DNA of 64,000 nucleotides from CAWABB01 sp963780165 (GTDB lineage: Bacteria > Bacteroidota > Ignavibacteria > UBA10030 > UBA6906): the NCBI GenBank assembly GCA_963780165.1, contig CAWABB010000004.1, forward strand, positions 124,001 through 188,000. The letters are read 5' to 3'. Below the pieces are notes generated by a model. It did no database searches and had not been told where the DNA came from. It saw only the letters and a program-made list of their open reading frames with translations. A program made the translations under genes and the position numbers. Positions 37,545 to 46,787 of the stretch are shown here, one piece after another. Position 1 is the stretch's first letter; every line of letters begins with the position of its first letter.

Positions 37545-39032
37545 ATGAAAAACCCAGTTCTATGGCTCGTTCTCGGACTCGCGCTCATCGGCCTGTCCGT
37601 GCCGGCGCAGGCCCAGTGGCAATGCCTGTACGCGACATGGGATGAATCCACCAACGGCATCGGTGACAACACGGTTTCTGTCGGGGTCATCAAGGAAAAC
37701 ATGTTTGTGGCGCTGGTCTATGATGCGGGTGCCGCGGGCATGGTGGCGACCGACCCAAACTACCTGATCCCCTATGTCGGTGCAGACTCGTCGAAGGGAA
37801 GGGTGAACTTCGTCGGATACAATGTCGACGGAGTGACCCAGGTCTGGAGCGACGAGTCGTTCGACCAGGTGTCGATGTGGAACGCGCGTCAGCTGGTCTG
37901 CACACCCGACAGTCTGATCTATGTCGCCAACAATGACGTTCTGGAACACAACATCCTGGTCTTCAAATTCACGGGAGACACCACGAAGGCCGTTCCCAAT
38001 GCGCTAGGTAACTACCCGCGCCAGGTGACCGGAGACAAGACGATCTACGGGATTGACGTCGATGGCAATGGCTATGTCTACGTGTGTATAGATACAAGCA
38101 CGGGAATCACGGAAGACCTGAAGATCTACCCGCCAGTCGACGAATGGCCCGCGGTTGGCGGGGGCTCGCCGGTGATGACGCTTGACCTCCCCGACGGCAT
38201 CTACAAGGGCATCACCACAAACGCGGACGGGTCCGAGCTGTATGTCTGCAAGTACGATACCAACGCCCCTGCGAGAACGATTCTGAAGTTCAAAGGATCC
38301 CCGACCACGGGGTACACGAAGGACGACGGATTCCAGTTCGCCATGGCGTCCTGGGACACCATTCCGGGATCGACCCGACTTCCGCGGCCCCTGAGCGTGA
38401 AACTCCTCCAGCCGAACAACATTCTTTTCGCCGCGTGCACAGACATATACGCCGGAAACGCGGCGTACGATTATGCCCGGATTTACCTCATCAACCCGAA
38501 TACGGGCGCGCTGGTATCCGCCGATACGGCGATCAACCGCATCGACGTCGCGCAGTGGAACTTCAATCTGACCGGGGCGTACAACGATCGCGGGGACGGG
38601 ACTGTCCCGGGGAATGCCTCCGGCTACGCCTCAACGTACGAGGTGGAGTTTGACGAGAAGGGGTACCTGTACAGCCAGTCGTACTACGGGTGGACCGTCG
38701 AGAAGTGGGCGTACCAGGGAGAGCTCCCGGTCATCACAAGCGTCGAGCAGCTCGGCTTGACGGTACCGGAGTCGTTCTCGCTCGCGCAGAACTACCCGAA
38801 CCCCTTCAATCCCGCCACGACGATCGAGTTCTCGCTGCCGAACGCGGCTCACGTGAGCCTCCGCGTGTACGACATGCTGGGGCGCGAGGTTGCGGTCCTG
38901 GTCAACGAAGAGCGCACGGCGGGCTCCTACCGTGTGACGTTCGATGCGCGCTCGTTGCCGTCCGGCACGTACCTGTACTCGCTGCGTGCTGGCTCGTCGC
39001 AGGAGATCAGGAAGATGGTGCTTGTGAAGTAG
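37545..39032 (+). CDS. Secreted protein of unknown function with T9SS sorting domain
   Basis: 495 residues, with GGAGG eight bases before the ATG. Signal peptide about 1-23 (ending VPAQAQ). The body is rich in short beta motifs such as LIYVANND, GNGYVYVCID and GSELYVCKYDT, spaced like blades of a propeller, but I do not recognise a family. The C-terminal 80 residues form a T9SS sorting domain (AQNYPNPFNPATTIEF, VYDMLGREVAVLV, terminal IRKMVLVK). It follows the FG-GAP gene by 47 bases and ends just before a terminator, so the two form a short operon. Confidence 0.8.
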   Translation: MKNPVLWLVLGLALIGLSVPAQAQWQCLYATWDESTNGIGDNTVSVGVIKENMFVALVYDAGAAGMVATDPNYLIPYVGADSSKGRVNFVGYNVDGVTQVWSDESFDQVSMWNARQLVCTPDSLIYVANNDVLEHNILVFKFTGDTTKAVPNALGNYPRQVTGDKTIYGIDVDGNGYVYVCIDTSTGITEDLKIYPPVDEWPAVGGGSPVMTLDLPDGIYKGITTNADGSELYVCKYDTNAPARTILKFKGSPTTGYTKDDGFQFAMASWDTIPGSTRLPRPLSVKLLQPNNILFAACTDIYAGNAAYDYARIYLINPNTGALVSADTAINRIDVAQWNFNLTGAYNDRGDGTVPGNASGYASTYEVEFDEKGYLYSQSYYGWTVEKWAYQGELPVITSVEQLGLTVPESFSLAQNYPNPFNPATTIEFSLPNAAHVSLRVYDMLGREVAVLVNEERTAGSYRVTFDARSLPSGTYLYSLRAGSSQEIRKMVLVK

Positions 39033-39079
39033 TCCCGGGGCGCGGAGTTCTGCCGCAGTCTTCGTGAGGTTACAGAGAG

Positions 39080-39113
39080 ACGCCGGGGTCCCGCGAAGGG
39101 CTCCGGCGTTTTT
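39080..39113 (+). terminator. Rho-independent terminator
   Basis: The arms 39080-39086 (ACGCCGG) and 39103-39109 (CCGGCGT) pair perfectly, with further CCC/GGG pairing inside. TTTTT follows at 39109-39113. This is a textbook intrinsic terminator 48 bases after the previous stop codon. It also shows that a GTG start at 39064 for the next gene would be unlikely. Confidence 0.85.
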
Positions 39114-39153
39114 GTGTCCGCTTGTCTTTCTCGCCGAATCGCAGTACTCTTTC

Positions 39154-41484
39154 ATGTATATGGGCCGCCGGCTTCCAGACCCGCTTCAAGGACTACTCCT
39201 CCGCGGTGCTATTGTTGCCGTACTGGCTGCTGGCGCGCCCCTTGCCGCCATCGGGCAGACCGACACGACTCGCCATGGCTGGCCCGTCGCGCCGTTCTAC
39301 TCTACCCACATCATCACAGGCGTATTCTGCGAGTTCAGGAACACCCTCACCGCGGACCACTTTCACAACGGCATCGACATCCCGATGCCCGACGGCACGC
39401 CGGTCTATCCGGTCTACAGCGGTGTGATTACCTCCATCGGAACCGTCGCGTCCAGCGGGGACAACGCCTTTGTCAGGGTCCGGTACATGGTAAGCGGGTT
39501 CAACAAGAGCGACGCGTATGTCCATATCGCCCCAAACCCGAGGCTGCAGACAGGTGATTCGGTGTTTGCCCATGTGACGGTGATCGGGAACATCCTTCCC
39601 GGTCTGGGGCACGTCCACTTCACGCACGGGCTGTCCGGCTCGGAGATGAATGCTATCAGGCCCGCGGGTGGCATGACTCCGTATATCGACAACTATCCGC
39701 CGGAGATCGCGTCCGTAGGGTTCTTCGTCGACGGCACGGAAACGCAATTCCCGGGCGCAAAAGTCAGCGGTGCAGTCGACATCCGCGTGCATGTGCGGGA
39801 AACGAACGCGGCCGATCCCTCCGGGTTGTACTCCTCCACGACCAACAACGGCACCTACATCGCGGGGTATCGTGTCCTTGCCGCCGACGGCTCACGTGTT
39901 GAATATGAGCCCCCATCGGGCGGCGTGCGGTTCAGGTTCGACAGGAAGCCCCTCGACTCCGACGTACACAACGTGTTCGCCGCCGGCTCCGATCTCTCGA
40001 CGCACATCTACACGATCACGAACGGTGCGGGAGCGGACGCGGTCAACAGCACCCGCAGGGTGGCCAATGGGTTCTGGGACACCGGTGACCTCGCTCCGGG
40101 GCCGTACCGCGTGCTGGTGTGGGCGGAGGACACGCGCGGCCTGCGCGACTCGACGGTGATCGACCTGGCCGTCCAGGCGTCCGACGCCGTCCCCCCTGCG
40201 CCCCCGATCCTCCTTGCGGTCACGAACGCCGGCGACGACAGCGTCCGGATACGCTGGAAAGGAGGGACTGAACCCGACCTGGCGGGCTACAGGCTCTTCT
40301 TCACACTCAACGGGCTCTCGTGGGTCCTCAAGGCGGATGAAACGACCCTGGGACCGACCACAACTTCTGTTGCGTATCCGATCGGACAGAATCAGGCGGT
40401 TTATTTCCGCGTGATCGCGGTCGATGCTGCGTCTCCCCCTAACCTCAGCACGCCGAGCGACATCTACGGCATCCGGCTCGCCGCCGGCAGGCGCACCCTT
40501 ATCGTCGACGGGTTCGACCGGACGGAAGGCTCCGGGAGCTATCACTTTGCCGACCATCCATTCACCATGACACACGGGCGGTCGATCCGCGGATGGTTCA
40601 CGACATGCGCAAACGACGCGTTGCTCGAGGGGTCCGCATCGCTTGCCGAGCACGACCGCGTGGTCTGGCTCCTGGGTGACGAATCGGTCACCGACCGTGC
40701 ATTCGACGCCCAGGAGCAGGCGCTCGTCAAGTCGTATCTTGACCTTCCCGGCAAGGGGCTCCTGGTCAGCGGCTCTGAACTCGCGTACGACCTCGATCGC
40801 CCGTCCGGGCCGACACAGGGCGACCGGGACTTTCTGCACACGTACCTGAAGATCGCCTACGCCGCCGACGATGCCGGCGTGTACGATGTGACCGGCGTCC
40901 CCTCAACGCCGTTTGAGGGCCTCTCGTTCCGGTACGGGATTGTTGCTGAAGGGGCGCCGTACGAAGAGGATTGGCCCGATGCTTTCATGCCGCTGAACGG
41001 GGGAGAGGCACTGCTGCGGTACGGGTCGATCGGCTCCGCGATCGCCGCCGTCGGATACAGAGGGGCTTCGCCGGGAGACGGTACGTCGGCGGTAGCCTCG
41101 CTCGGATTCCCCTTTGAAACCATCACATCGCAGGCTGCGCGGGACTCGCTCATGGACCGGTTGATGGCGTACCTTGACGCGAGTGCCGCAGCGGGAGGTC
41201 TCTCGTCCGCGGACGTGCCTCGGGGATACACGCTTACTCAGAACTACCCGAACCCGTTCAATCCATCCACTGCTATGAGATTTTCCCTCCCCGTTTCCGG
41301 AGAGGTCCATCTTGTCGTCTACGACATTCTTGGCCGGGAAGTGGCGACGCTTGTGAACGGCGTGGTCCCGGCCGGGACTCACACCGCCGTCTTTGACGGA
41401 ACACCGCTCGGGTCGGGCACTTACTTTGCCGTCCTCTCGGCAGGCGGACAACGCTTCATTCGATCGATGCTCCTGCTCAAATGA
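39154..41484 (+). CDS. Secreted M23 (LytM)-like peptidase domain protein with T9SS sorting domain
   Basis: 776 residues from ATG 39154 (ATG 39160 equally possible); the open frame continues to 39064 but that lies in the terminator. A signal peptide ends near AAIGQ (about 38). The M23 zinc motif is present as HFHNGIDIP, with His71 and Asp75 (His69 also available), and the second motif HVHF supplies His153/His155. M23 enzymes cut peptidoglycan cross-bridges. The domain is atypical because a long beta-rich tail follows, including an FnIII-like module near residue 345. Residues about 693-776 are a T9SS sorting domain (TQNYPNPFNPST, VYDILGREVATLV). It may act on other cells' walls from the surface. 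Its stop overlaps the next start (ATGA). Confidence 0.8.
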   Translation: MYMGRRLPDPLQGLLLRGAIVAVLAAGAPLAAIGQTDTTRHGWPVAPFYSTHIITGVFCEFRNTLTADHFHNGIDIPMPDGTPVYPVYSGVITSIGTVASSGDNAFVRVRYMVSGFNKSDAYVHIAPNPRLQTGDSVFAHVTVIGNILPGLGHVHFTHGLSGSEMNAIRPAGGMTPYIDNYPPEIASVGFFVDGTETQFPGAKVSGAVDIRVHVRETNAADPSGLYSSTTNNGTYIAGYRVLAADGSRVEYEPPSGGVRFRFDRKPLDSDVHNVFAAGSDLSTHIYTITNGAGADAVNSTRRVANGFWDTGDLAPGPYRVLVWAEDTRGLRDSTVIDLAVQASDAVPPAPPILLAVTNAGDDSVRIRWKGGTEPDLAGYRLFFTLNGLSWVLKADETTLGPTTTSVAYPIGQNQAVYFRVIAVDAASPPNLSTPSDIYGIRLAAGRRTLIVDGFDRTEGSGSYHFADHPFTMTHGRSIRGWFTTCANDALLEGSASLAEHDRVVWLLGDESVTDRAFDAQEQALVKSYLDLPGKGLLVSGSELAYDLDRPSGPTQGDRDFLHTYLKIAYAADDAGVYDVTGVPSTPFEGLSFRYGIVAEGAPYEEDWPDAFMPLNGGEALLRYGSIGSAIAAVGYRGASPGDGTSAVASLGFPFETITSQAARDSLMDRLMAYLDASAAAGGLSSADVPRGYTLTQNYPNPFNPSTAMRFSLPVSGEVHLVVYDILGREVATLVNGVVPAGTHTAVFDGTPLGSGTYFAVLSAGGQRFIRSMLLLK

Positions 41485-42470
41485 TCCGGGCAACGGTCAC
41501 ACAGGCTTTGTTGTTCTTCCTGTCGTCCCTTGCGCTGGGCGATCCGCAGGCTTCCTCCGGCGGATACCGGGTTGAGATTCACATCGCTGCCGGAGCACGG
41601 GCCTGGCCCGAGACGAACCGCTGGAGCGCTGAAGTGTTCACGCCGGAGGGAACCGCCCTCTATCAGATTGACCGTGTCGTGCCGTTCGATGTTCCTTACC
41701 CGACACTGACCGTCGCACGTGACGGGTCGGCGGTGCTGCTCGATGCGGCGCGCGGGAGGGTCGAGTTCCTGACGACGCTCGGTGATGTCGTCGCGGTGTG
41801 GAGTCCATTTGCATCAGCCGTGCCGTCGTACGAGCGGATCATCAAGTGTTCGATCGGAAACCGCACGGCCGCGTTCCTGCTGTCAGAGCCGGGTGGAATG
41901 GAAGTTCGGGTCGTCACCACCGATCTGAACGGGCGCGTACTGCGTGAGACGGTCCTGCCCGGATCATCCGCGGGAGAGATCGTCAGTGCTGCCGATGATT
42001 CGTCAGTGCTTGTGAGCGCGACGATCGACGGGGAGCGGGTCCGGCATGTGACGCGCTTGCTGGGGCAGGATGGGACGACCCTCGTCGAGGCCCCGATGCT
42101 TTTCCGCGTCGGCGATATCGGGGCATCAACCGGCCGGTACGCGTTTGCCGACAGGTATGTGGTCATCGGCGGGAGTCTGGCAGACCGGCAGCCGGCGTAC
42201 CGGGTTGAGCTGTCCGGGGGCGATCGCATTGTCACCGGCCTTCGCGCCGGGGCTGGCGGGGTGCTCGTGGTCACTGAGCAGATCGCCGAGGAAGGGGGGA
42301 CGCCCTTGTACCGAGATCCGGAAGTGGTGATCCTGAGGGACGATGGGGCGGTTCTCGAGCGGAGTCAGCTGCAATCGACTTCCGCCCGGCCGGCCGCGTT
42401 GGTTATTGAAGGCGACGAGATTGTGGTGCGTGCAGGGACGAAAACGGCCAGATTCCGCGGGGTTTTGTGA
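41481..42470 (+). CDS. Secreted protein of unknown function, propeller-like
   Basis: 329 residues; ATG 41481 overlaps the preceding stop as ATGA, so it is translationally coupled to the M23-like protein. The N-terminus is hydrophobic (about 1-20) and looks like a signal peptide. The rest is beta-rich with repeated segments such as YPTLTVARDGSAVLLD and GRVEFLTTLGDVVAVW, suggesting a small propeller. No catalytic motif and no sorting domain are visible. It may be an inhibitor or accessory of the peptidase, which is only a context inference. Its stop codon lies inside the -35 element of the next promoter. Confidence 0.65.
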   Translation: MIRATVTQALLFFLSSLALGDPQASSGGYRVEIHIAAGARAWPETNRWSAEVFTPEGTALYQIDRVVPFDVPYPTLTVARDGSAVLLDAARGRVEFLTTLGDVVAVWSPFASAVPSYERIIKCSIGNRTAAFLLSEPGGMEVRVVTTDLNGRVLRETVLPGSSAGEIVSAADDSSVLVSATIDGERVRHVTRLLGQDGTTLVEAPMLFRVGDIGASTGRYAFADRYVVIGGSLADRQPAYRVELSGGDRIVTGLRAGAGGVLVVTEQIAEEGGTPLYRDPEVVILRDDGAVLERSQLQSTSARPAALVIEGDEIVVRAGTKTARFRGVL

Positions 42471-42493
42471 CTTCCGTCCGTTTTTGTTATAAT
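42465..42493 (+). promoter_or_regulatory. Strong candidate promoter of the peptidoglycan operon
   Basis: TTGTGA (42465-42470), a spacer of exactly 17 bases and a perfect TATAAT (42488-42493) precede the GHL10 gene by 60 bases. The -35 covers the stop codon of the upstream gene. It is the best promoter match in the window and marks the likely head of the 12-gene array that runs to 59,969. Confidence 0.75.
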
Positions 42494-42553
42494 GAACAGA
42501 ATTGCCCGCGCGTGATCCGGTGCTGAGTCGATCGGACGCGCACCGAATCCCGT

Positions 42554-44425
42554 ATGACCCATCGCTCAGTCATCCTTCTCGCTTCCGCACTCCTCGTTGC
42601 CTGTGCATTGCCAGCCGTTTCCCAGACGTCGAAGCGGGAGTTTCGCGGAGCGTGGGTCGCCTCCGTCGCGAATCTTGATTGGCCCAGCGCCGCCGCGCGG
42701 GGGCGAACCGGGGCGCAACAGACGGAGCTTATCACCCTTCTCGACCAGCTGAAGTCCACGGGTATCACCGCCGTACTGCTCCAGATCCGATCGGAATGTG
42801 ACGCTGTCTATCCGTCATCGATCGAGCCATGGTCGTACTGGCTGACCGGAGACCAGGGCGCCGCCCCCTCGCCATACTACGACCCGCTCGAGTTTGCCGT
42901 CACCGCAGCGCATACCCGCGGGATGGAGCTCCACGCATGGTTCAATCCGTACCGGGCCGAGCGGGCGATCGGTTCGTACACCATCGCGTCCTCTCACGTC
43001 GTCAAGAGCCAGCCCGGATGGATCCTCACATTCCCCGCTGTAGGGTTGAAGCTGCTCGACCCGGGTGCGCCCGGCGCCAGGGCGCACATCGCCGGCGTGG
43101 TCGCGGACGTCGTCCGCCGCTACGACGTTGACGGCGTGCACTTCGACGACTACTTTTATCCGTATCCAAACAGCAGCGTCGGTTTCCCCGGCGTGACGAC
43201 CGAAGACGCGGCATCGTTCGTTGCCGACCCTCGCGGGTTCATATCGATAGCAGCGTGGAGGCGCGACAACGTCAACCTCCTCATTGCGATGGTGGACGAC
43301 AGCATCAAGGCGATCAGGCCCTCCGTGCGATTCGGCGTCAGCCCGTTCGGGATCTGGCGCAACGGCGTGCCTTCGGGGATCGTCGGCATGGATGCGTACA
43401 GCAGCATCTACTGTGACGCACCGGCCTGGCTGAGGCAACATACGGTGGACTACCTGACTCCGCAGCTGTACTGGCCAATCGGGGGACCCCAGGACTACGC
43501 CTCGCTGGTTTCGTGGTGGGCCGACAGTGCCGCGCGGTACGGGAGGGATCTCATTCCCGGGATGGCACCGTATCGCATGACCAGCTCGACGAATCAATTC
43601 TCTGCGTCCGAGATTCCCCGTCAGATGCGCCTGAACCGCGGCGAGGCCGCAGTGCAGGGCGAAGTGTTCTTCCGTGCAGAGAACGGGATCACCGACAACC
43701 CCAAAGGATTTGCGGATTCGCTCCGCTCGACGTTCTATGCGCTTCCTGCGCTCAATCCGGCGATGCCGTGGAAGGATCCTGTGCCGCCCGGCGCTCCTCT
43801 CGCGCTCGTCTACGATTCGAGCGGGGGGGGCGGACTTCCTGTGTTGCGGTGGCAGGCACCGCCGGTCACGCCGAATGACGACCCCGCGCGGCTCTATGTG
43901 GTGTACAGGTTCGACCTGTATCCGATCGCCGATGCGTTCGAGAATCCCGCCGCTATCCTGGGCCTGACGAACGAAACATCCTACGCGCTGCCGGCCGTTT
44001 CCGGAGGGCCCGCTCCGTCGTACTACGCGGTGACAGCGGTGGACCGATTCTGGAACGAGAGCGACTCCGGCAACGTGGTCCGATTCCCCGGAATCCCGAC
44101 CGGTGTGCCGGCCGTGGCAGGAACCCTTCCTGGGGAGTTCAGCCTCAGTCAGAATTATCCGAATCCCTTCAACCCGACGACGACAATCACATACAGGATT
44201 GCCGGGGCCGGCACGGATGCTCGGGGAAAGGTTGGAGCTTCGGAGGTGAGCCTGCGGGTGTACGATCTGCTCGGGCGCGAAGTGGCCGTCCTCGTCGATG
44301 AAGCGCAGGCACCCGGGGAGTATGCCGTGCGATTCGACGGCAGCAGACTGTCCAGCGGCGTGTACTATTATAGCCTGATTGCGGGAGAGTTCGGGGAAAC
44401 GCGGCGAATGTTGCTCGTCAGGTAG
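42554..44425 (+). CDS. GHL10 (DUF187, DigH-family) glycosidase with T9SS sorting domain
   Basis: 623 residues. A signal peptide (about 1-22) is followed at once by KREFRGAWVASVANLDWPS, the hallmark opening of the GHL10 family. Further family motifs are GITAVLLQIRSECDAVYPS, LHAWFNPYRA and DGVHFDDYFYPYP, the last holding the probable catalytic acids. E. coli DigH of this family cuts denuded peptidoglycan strands. An FnIII-like stretch (about 410-515) and a T9SS sorting domain (SQNYPNPFNPTT to IRRMLLVR-like end, about 530-623) complete it. First gene after the TATAAT promoter. A run of nine Gs near 43,823-43,831 keeps the frame and encodes a Gly linker. Confidence 0.88.
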   Translation: MTHRSVILLASALLVACALPAVSQTSKREFRGAWVASVANLDWPSAAARGRTGAQQTELITLLDQLKSTGITAVLLQIRSECDAVYPSSIEPWSYWLTGDQGAAPSPYYDPLEFAVTAAHTRGMELHAWFNPYRAERAIGSYTIASSHVVKSQPGWILTFPAVGLKLLDPGAPGARAHIAGVVADVVRRYDVDGVHFDDYFYPYPNSSVGFPGVTTEDAASFVADPRGFISIAAWRRDNVNLLIAMVDDSIKAIRPSVRFGVSPFGIWRNGVPSGIVGMDAYSSIYCDAPAWLRQHTVDYLTPQLYWPIGGPQDYASLVSWWADSAARYGRDLIPGMAPYRMTSSTNQFSASEIPRQMRLNRGEAAVQGEVFFRAENGITDNPKGFADSLRSTFYALPALNPAMPWKDPVPPGAPLALVYDSSGGGGLPVLRWQAPPVTPNDDPARLYVVYRFDLYPIADAFENPAAILGLTNETSYALPAVSGGPAPSYYAVTAVDRFWNESDSGNVVRFPGIPTGVPAVAGTLPGEFSLSQNYPNPFNPTTTITYRIAGAGTDARGKVGASEVSLRVYDLLGREVAVLVDEAQAPGEYAVRFDGSRLSSGVYYYSLIAGEFGETRRMLLVR

Positions 44426-44456
44426 TGCGTATGACAGCGGAGGGAACAATTCGGTT

Positions 44457-45659
44457 ATGCGACTCACAACGCTTCTTCTTGTCGCGGTGGCGTGTGGTGC
44501 CGTCGCGGGATGTTCCGGAGACCGGGACACGAAGGTGGTGACTGAAATCCTGGCCCGGGCGAAGTCGAAGCTGGCCCCCGACCGGCGGACGGTGGTCTTC
44601 GACGTGAGCGGCGCGCTGCGCGGGAAGACGCTCACGCTGACCGGCGAAGTGCACGACGCCGGACTTCGGGACCAGCTGCTGCGCATCGTCAAAGAAGAGG
44701 GGTATGATCCCGTGGATTCACTGACGGTCCTGCCGCACCGCGACCTCGGCGACAGGACGGTCGGGATCGTCAGTCAGAGCGTAGCAAACATCCGCGCAAA
44801 GCCCGGGCATCCCGCGGAGCTGGTGACGCAGGCCATCATGGGGACGCCCGTGCATATTCTGAAGAAGGATGATGGCTGGCTGTACATCCAGACCCCCGAT
44901 GACTACCTCGGGTGGTCCGACGCGGAGATCGTGGCCATGACCGCGGAGGAGTATGCGGGGTGGACGGCGAGGCAGAAGGTGATCGTTACCACAGAAGTGG
45001 GGTTTGTCCGGAGCGAACGCGATCCGGCATCACGGCCTGTGAGCGACATGGTGGCCGGTGCGCTGTTTGCGCTGAAAGCTGATGCGGGCAGATACTTCGA
45101 AGTCGAGTATCCCGATGGTCGGACCGGATTCCTCCTGAAGGACTATGCCGAGCCGTTTGACGCGTGGCTGAAAGGTGCGAAGGACTCGCCGGAGAGCATC
45201 GTGGCGACAGCGTACAGGTTCTTCGGCGTCCCGTACTTCTGGGGAGGCACCTCCTCCAAAGGGATGGACTGCTCGGGGTTCACGAAGACCGTCTACTTCC
45301 TGAATGGCGTGTTGCTCCCGCGGGATGCCAGTCAGCAGGCGCTTGTGGGTGAGCCCGTGTCCCAGGACGAGAATATGGCGTCGGTGAAACCGGGCGACCT
45401 CCTGTTCTTCGGCTCCCGCGCCAGGGACGACAAGCCTGAGAGGGTCACGCACGTGGCGATTTCGTTGGGGGGCAGGCGGTTCATCCATACCGGCGGAGGG
45501 GGAGGCGTCACCACCAACAGCCTGGACCCGTCGGATGCAGATTACAGCAAACACCGGGAGCGCGGATTTCTCCACGTCAGGCGGGTGATCGGGGCGGGCG
45601 AAGATGCGGGGATCCGCAGGCTTTCATCGGTACCTTACTATAGAAGCCATGAACGATAG
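44457..45659 (+). CDS. NlpC/P60 cell-wall endopeptidase lipoprotein with SH3-like domains (YkfC-like)
   Basis: 400 residues from ATG 44457. The lipobox VAGC (Cys19) predicts lipidation. A BON-like or unknown N-terminal part (about 25-105) precedes two bacterial SH3-like domains (about 110-235), with VANIRAKPGHPAELVTQ typical of the first. The C-terminal NlpC/P60 domain has catalytic Cys272 in GMDCSGF, His332 in THVAISLG and a third polar residue His344 in FIHTGG. YkfC-type enzymes cut gamma-D-Glu-diamino acid bonds, releasing L-Ala-D-Glu, the substrate of the epimerase encoded next with an 11-bp overlap. This is the clearest pathway link in the window. Confidence 0.9.
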   Translation: MRLTTLLLVAVACGAVAGCSGDRDTKVVTEILARAKSKLAPDRRTVVFDVSGALRGKTLTLTGEVHDAGLRDQLLRIVKEEGYDPVDSLTVLPHRDLGDRTVGIVSQSVANIRAKPGHPAELVTQAIMGTPVHILKKDDGWLYIQTPDDYLGWSDAEIVAMTAEEYAGWTARQKVIVTTEVGFVRSERDPASRPVSDMVAGALFALKADAGRYFEVEYPDGRTGFLLKDYAEPFDAWLKGAKDSPESIVATAYRFFGVPYFWGGTSSKGMDCSGFTKTVYFLNGVLLPRDASQQALVGEPVSQDENMASVKPGDLLFFGSRARDDKPERVTHVAISLGGRRFIHTGGGGGVTTNSLDPSDADYSKHRERGFLHVRRVIGAGEDAGIRRLSSVPYYRSHER

Positions 45660-46776
45660 CAGACGGGATTTCCTGAAGCAGACCGGCCTTGCGGGCGCGG
45701 CGCTCGCCGTGTGGCCGTCGAAACTCCTTGCCCGACCATTCGAAACAATGGTGAACACCATGAAACTCCGATTCACTCCGTACACGCTGGAACTCAGGCA
45801 CGCTTTCACGATCGCGACCAGCTCGCGCACGACCACACCGGTGATGCTCGTGGAGGTGGAGCAGGACGGGATCATCGGGTATGGCGAGGCCTCGATGCCC
45901 CCGTATCTCGGCGAGAGCCACGAGACTGCCTCGGCGTTTCTGAGCAAGGTCGACCTCTCGAAGTTCCCCGATCCTTTCCAGTTGACCGAGGTCCTGCCCG
46001 CTATTGACGCGATCGCACCGGGGAATCCGGCGGCCAAGGCGGCGGTCGACATCGCGCTTCACGACTGGGTCGGAAAGAAATTCGGGCAGCCGTGGTTCAG
46101 GCTCTGGGGTCTCGATCCGGCCAAGACGCCCGTGACCTCGTTCACGATCGGCATCGACACGAAAGAAGTTGTCCGTCAGAAGACCCGCGAGGCCGCCGAG
46201 TACAAGGTGCTGAAGGTGAAGCTGGGCCGCGACAACGACCGCGAAATGATCGAGACAATCCGCGAAGTCACCGACGTCCCGATCCGCGGCGACGCGAACC
46301 AGGGGTGGAAGACGAAGGAAGACGCGCTCACAATGGTGGAATGGCTCGCCACCAAGAACGTGGAATTCGTCGAGCAGCCGATGGCAAAAACCATGGTCGA
46401 CGAACACGCCTGGCTCCGCGAACGGAGTCCCATCCCGATCGTCGGGGACGAGGCCGTCCAGCGACTTGCCGATGTGCGGAAGGCGTGGGGCGCGTACGAC
46501 GGCATCAACATCAAGCTCATGAAGTCCACAGGGATGCGGGAGGCCTATGCGATGGTGGTGCTTGCCCGCGCGCTCGAGATGAAAGTGATGCTTGGCTGTA
46601 TGACCGAAACCTCGGTCGCCATTTCCGCTGCCGCGCAGCTGTCGCCGCTGGTGGACTGGGCGGACCTGGACGGTGCGCTGCTCATCAAGAACGATCCGTT
46701 CGACGGTGCGCGGGTCGTGAATGGAAAGGTCGTGCTGACGGAATCACCGGGGATAGGCGTCAAGAAAATCGGGTAG
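45649..46776 (+). CDS. Tat-exported L-Ala-D/L-Glu-type dipeptide epimerase (enolase superfamily, YkfB-like)
   Basis: 375 residues starting at ATG 45649. The first 35 residues are a twin-arginine signal (SRRDFLKQTG), and the mature enzyme starts near MKLRFTPYTLELRHAFTIA. Enolase-superfamily residues are all present: KxK at Lys189 and Lys191, metal ligands Asp215 (GDANQGW), Glu242 (EQPM) and Asp267 (GDEA), and the second base Lys289 (IKLMK). The C-terminal DPFDG (Asp349, Asp352) is the DxxD-like dipeptide-binding signature. It converts L-Ala-D-Glu to L-Ala-L-Glu in murein peptide salvage. Export by Tat is unusual for an enzyme normally cytoplasmic, and matches the location of the NlpC lipoprotein. 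Confidence 0.92.
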   Translation: MNDSRRDFLKQTGLAGAALAVWPSKLLARPFETMVNTMKLRFTPYTLELRHAFTIATSSRTTTPVMLVEVEQDGIIGYGEASMPPYLGESHETASAFLSKVDLSKFPDPFQLTEVLPAIDAIAPGNPAAKAAVDIALHDWVGKKFGQPWFRLWGLDPAKTPVTSFTIGIDTKEVVRQKTREAAEYKVLKVKLGRDNDREMIETIREVTDVPIRGDANQGWKTKEDALTMVEWLATKNVEFVEQPMAKTMVDEHAWLRERSPIPIVGDEAVQRLADVRKAWGAYDGINIKLMKSTGMREAYAMVVLARALEMKVMLGCMTETSVAISAAAQLSPLVDWADLDGALLIKNDPFDGARVVNGKVVLTESPGIGVKKIG

Positions 46777-46787
46777 GGAGATCGCCC

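Noticed and set aside
43823..43831. Run of nine Gs in the GHL10 gene, possible frameshift
   Set aside because: The frame continues unbroken into the FnIII-like part and sorting domain, and the run simply encodes a Gly linker.
42815..44692. 625-codon open frame on the minus strand
   Set aside because: Antisense to the GHL10 gene and the start of the NlpC/P60 gene, both with clear family motifs.
46092..46787. Long 5' extension of the NagX-like gene
   Set aside because: The extension reads out of frame through the epimerase gene; ATG 46788 has a proper ribosome site and the true family N-terminus.
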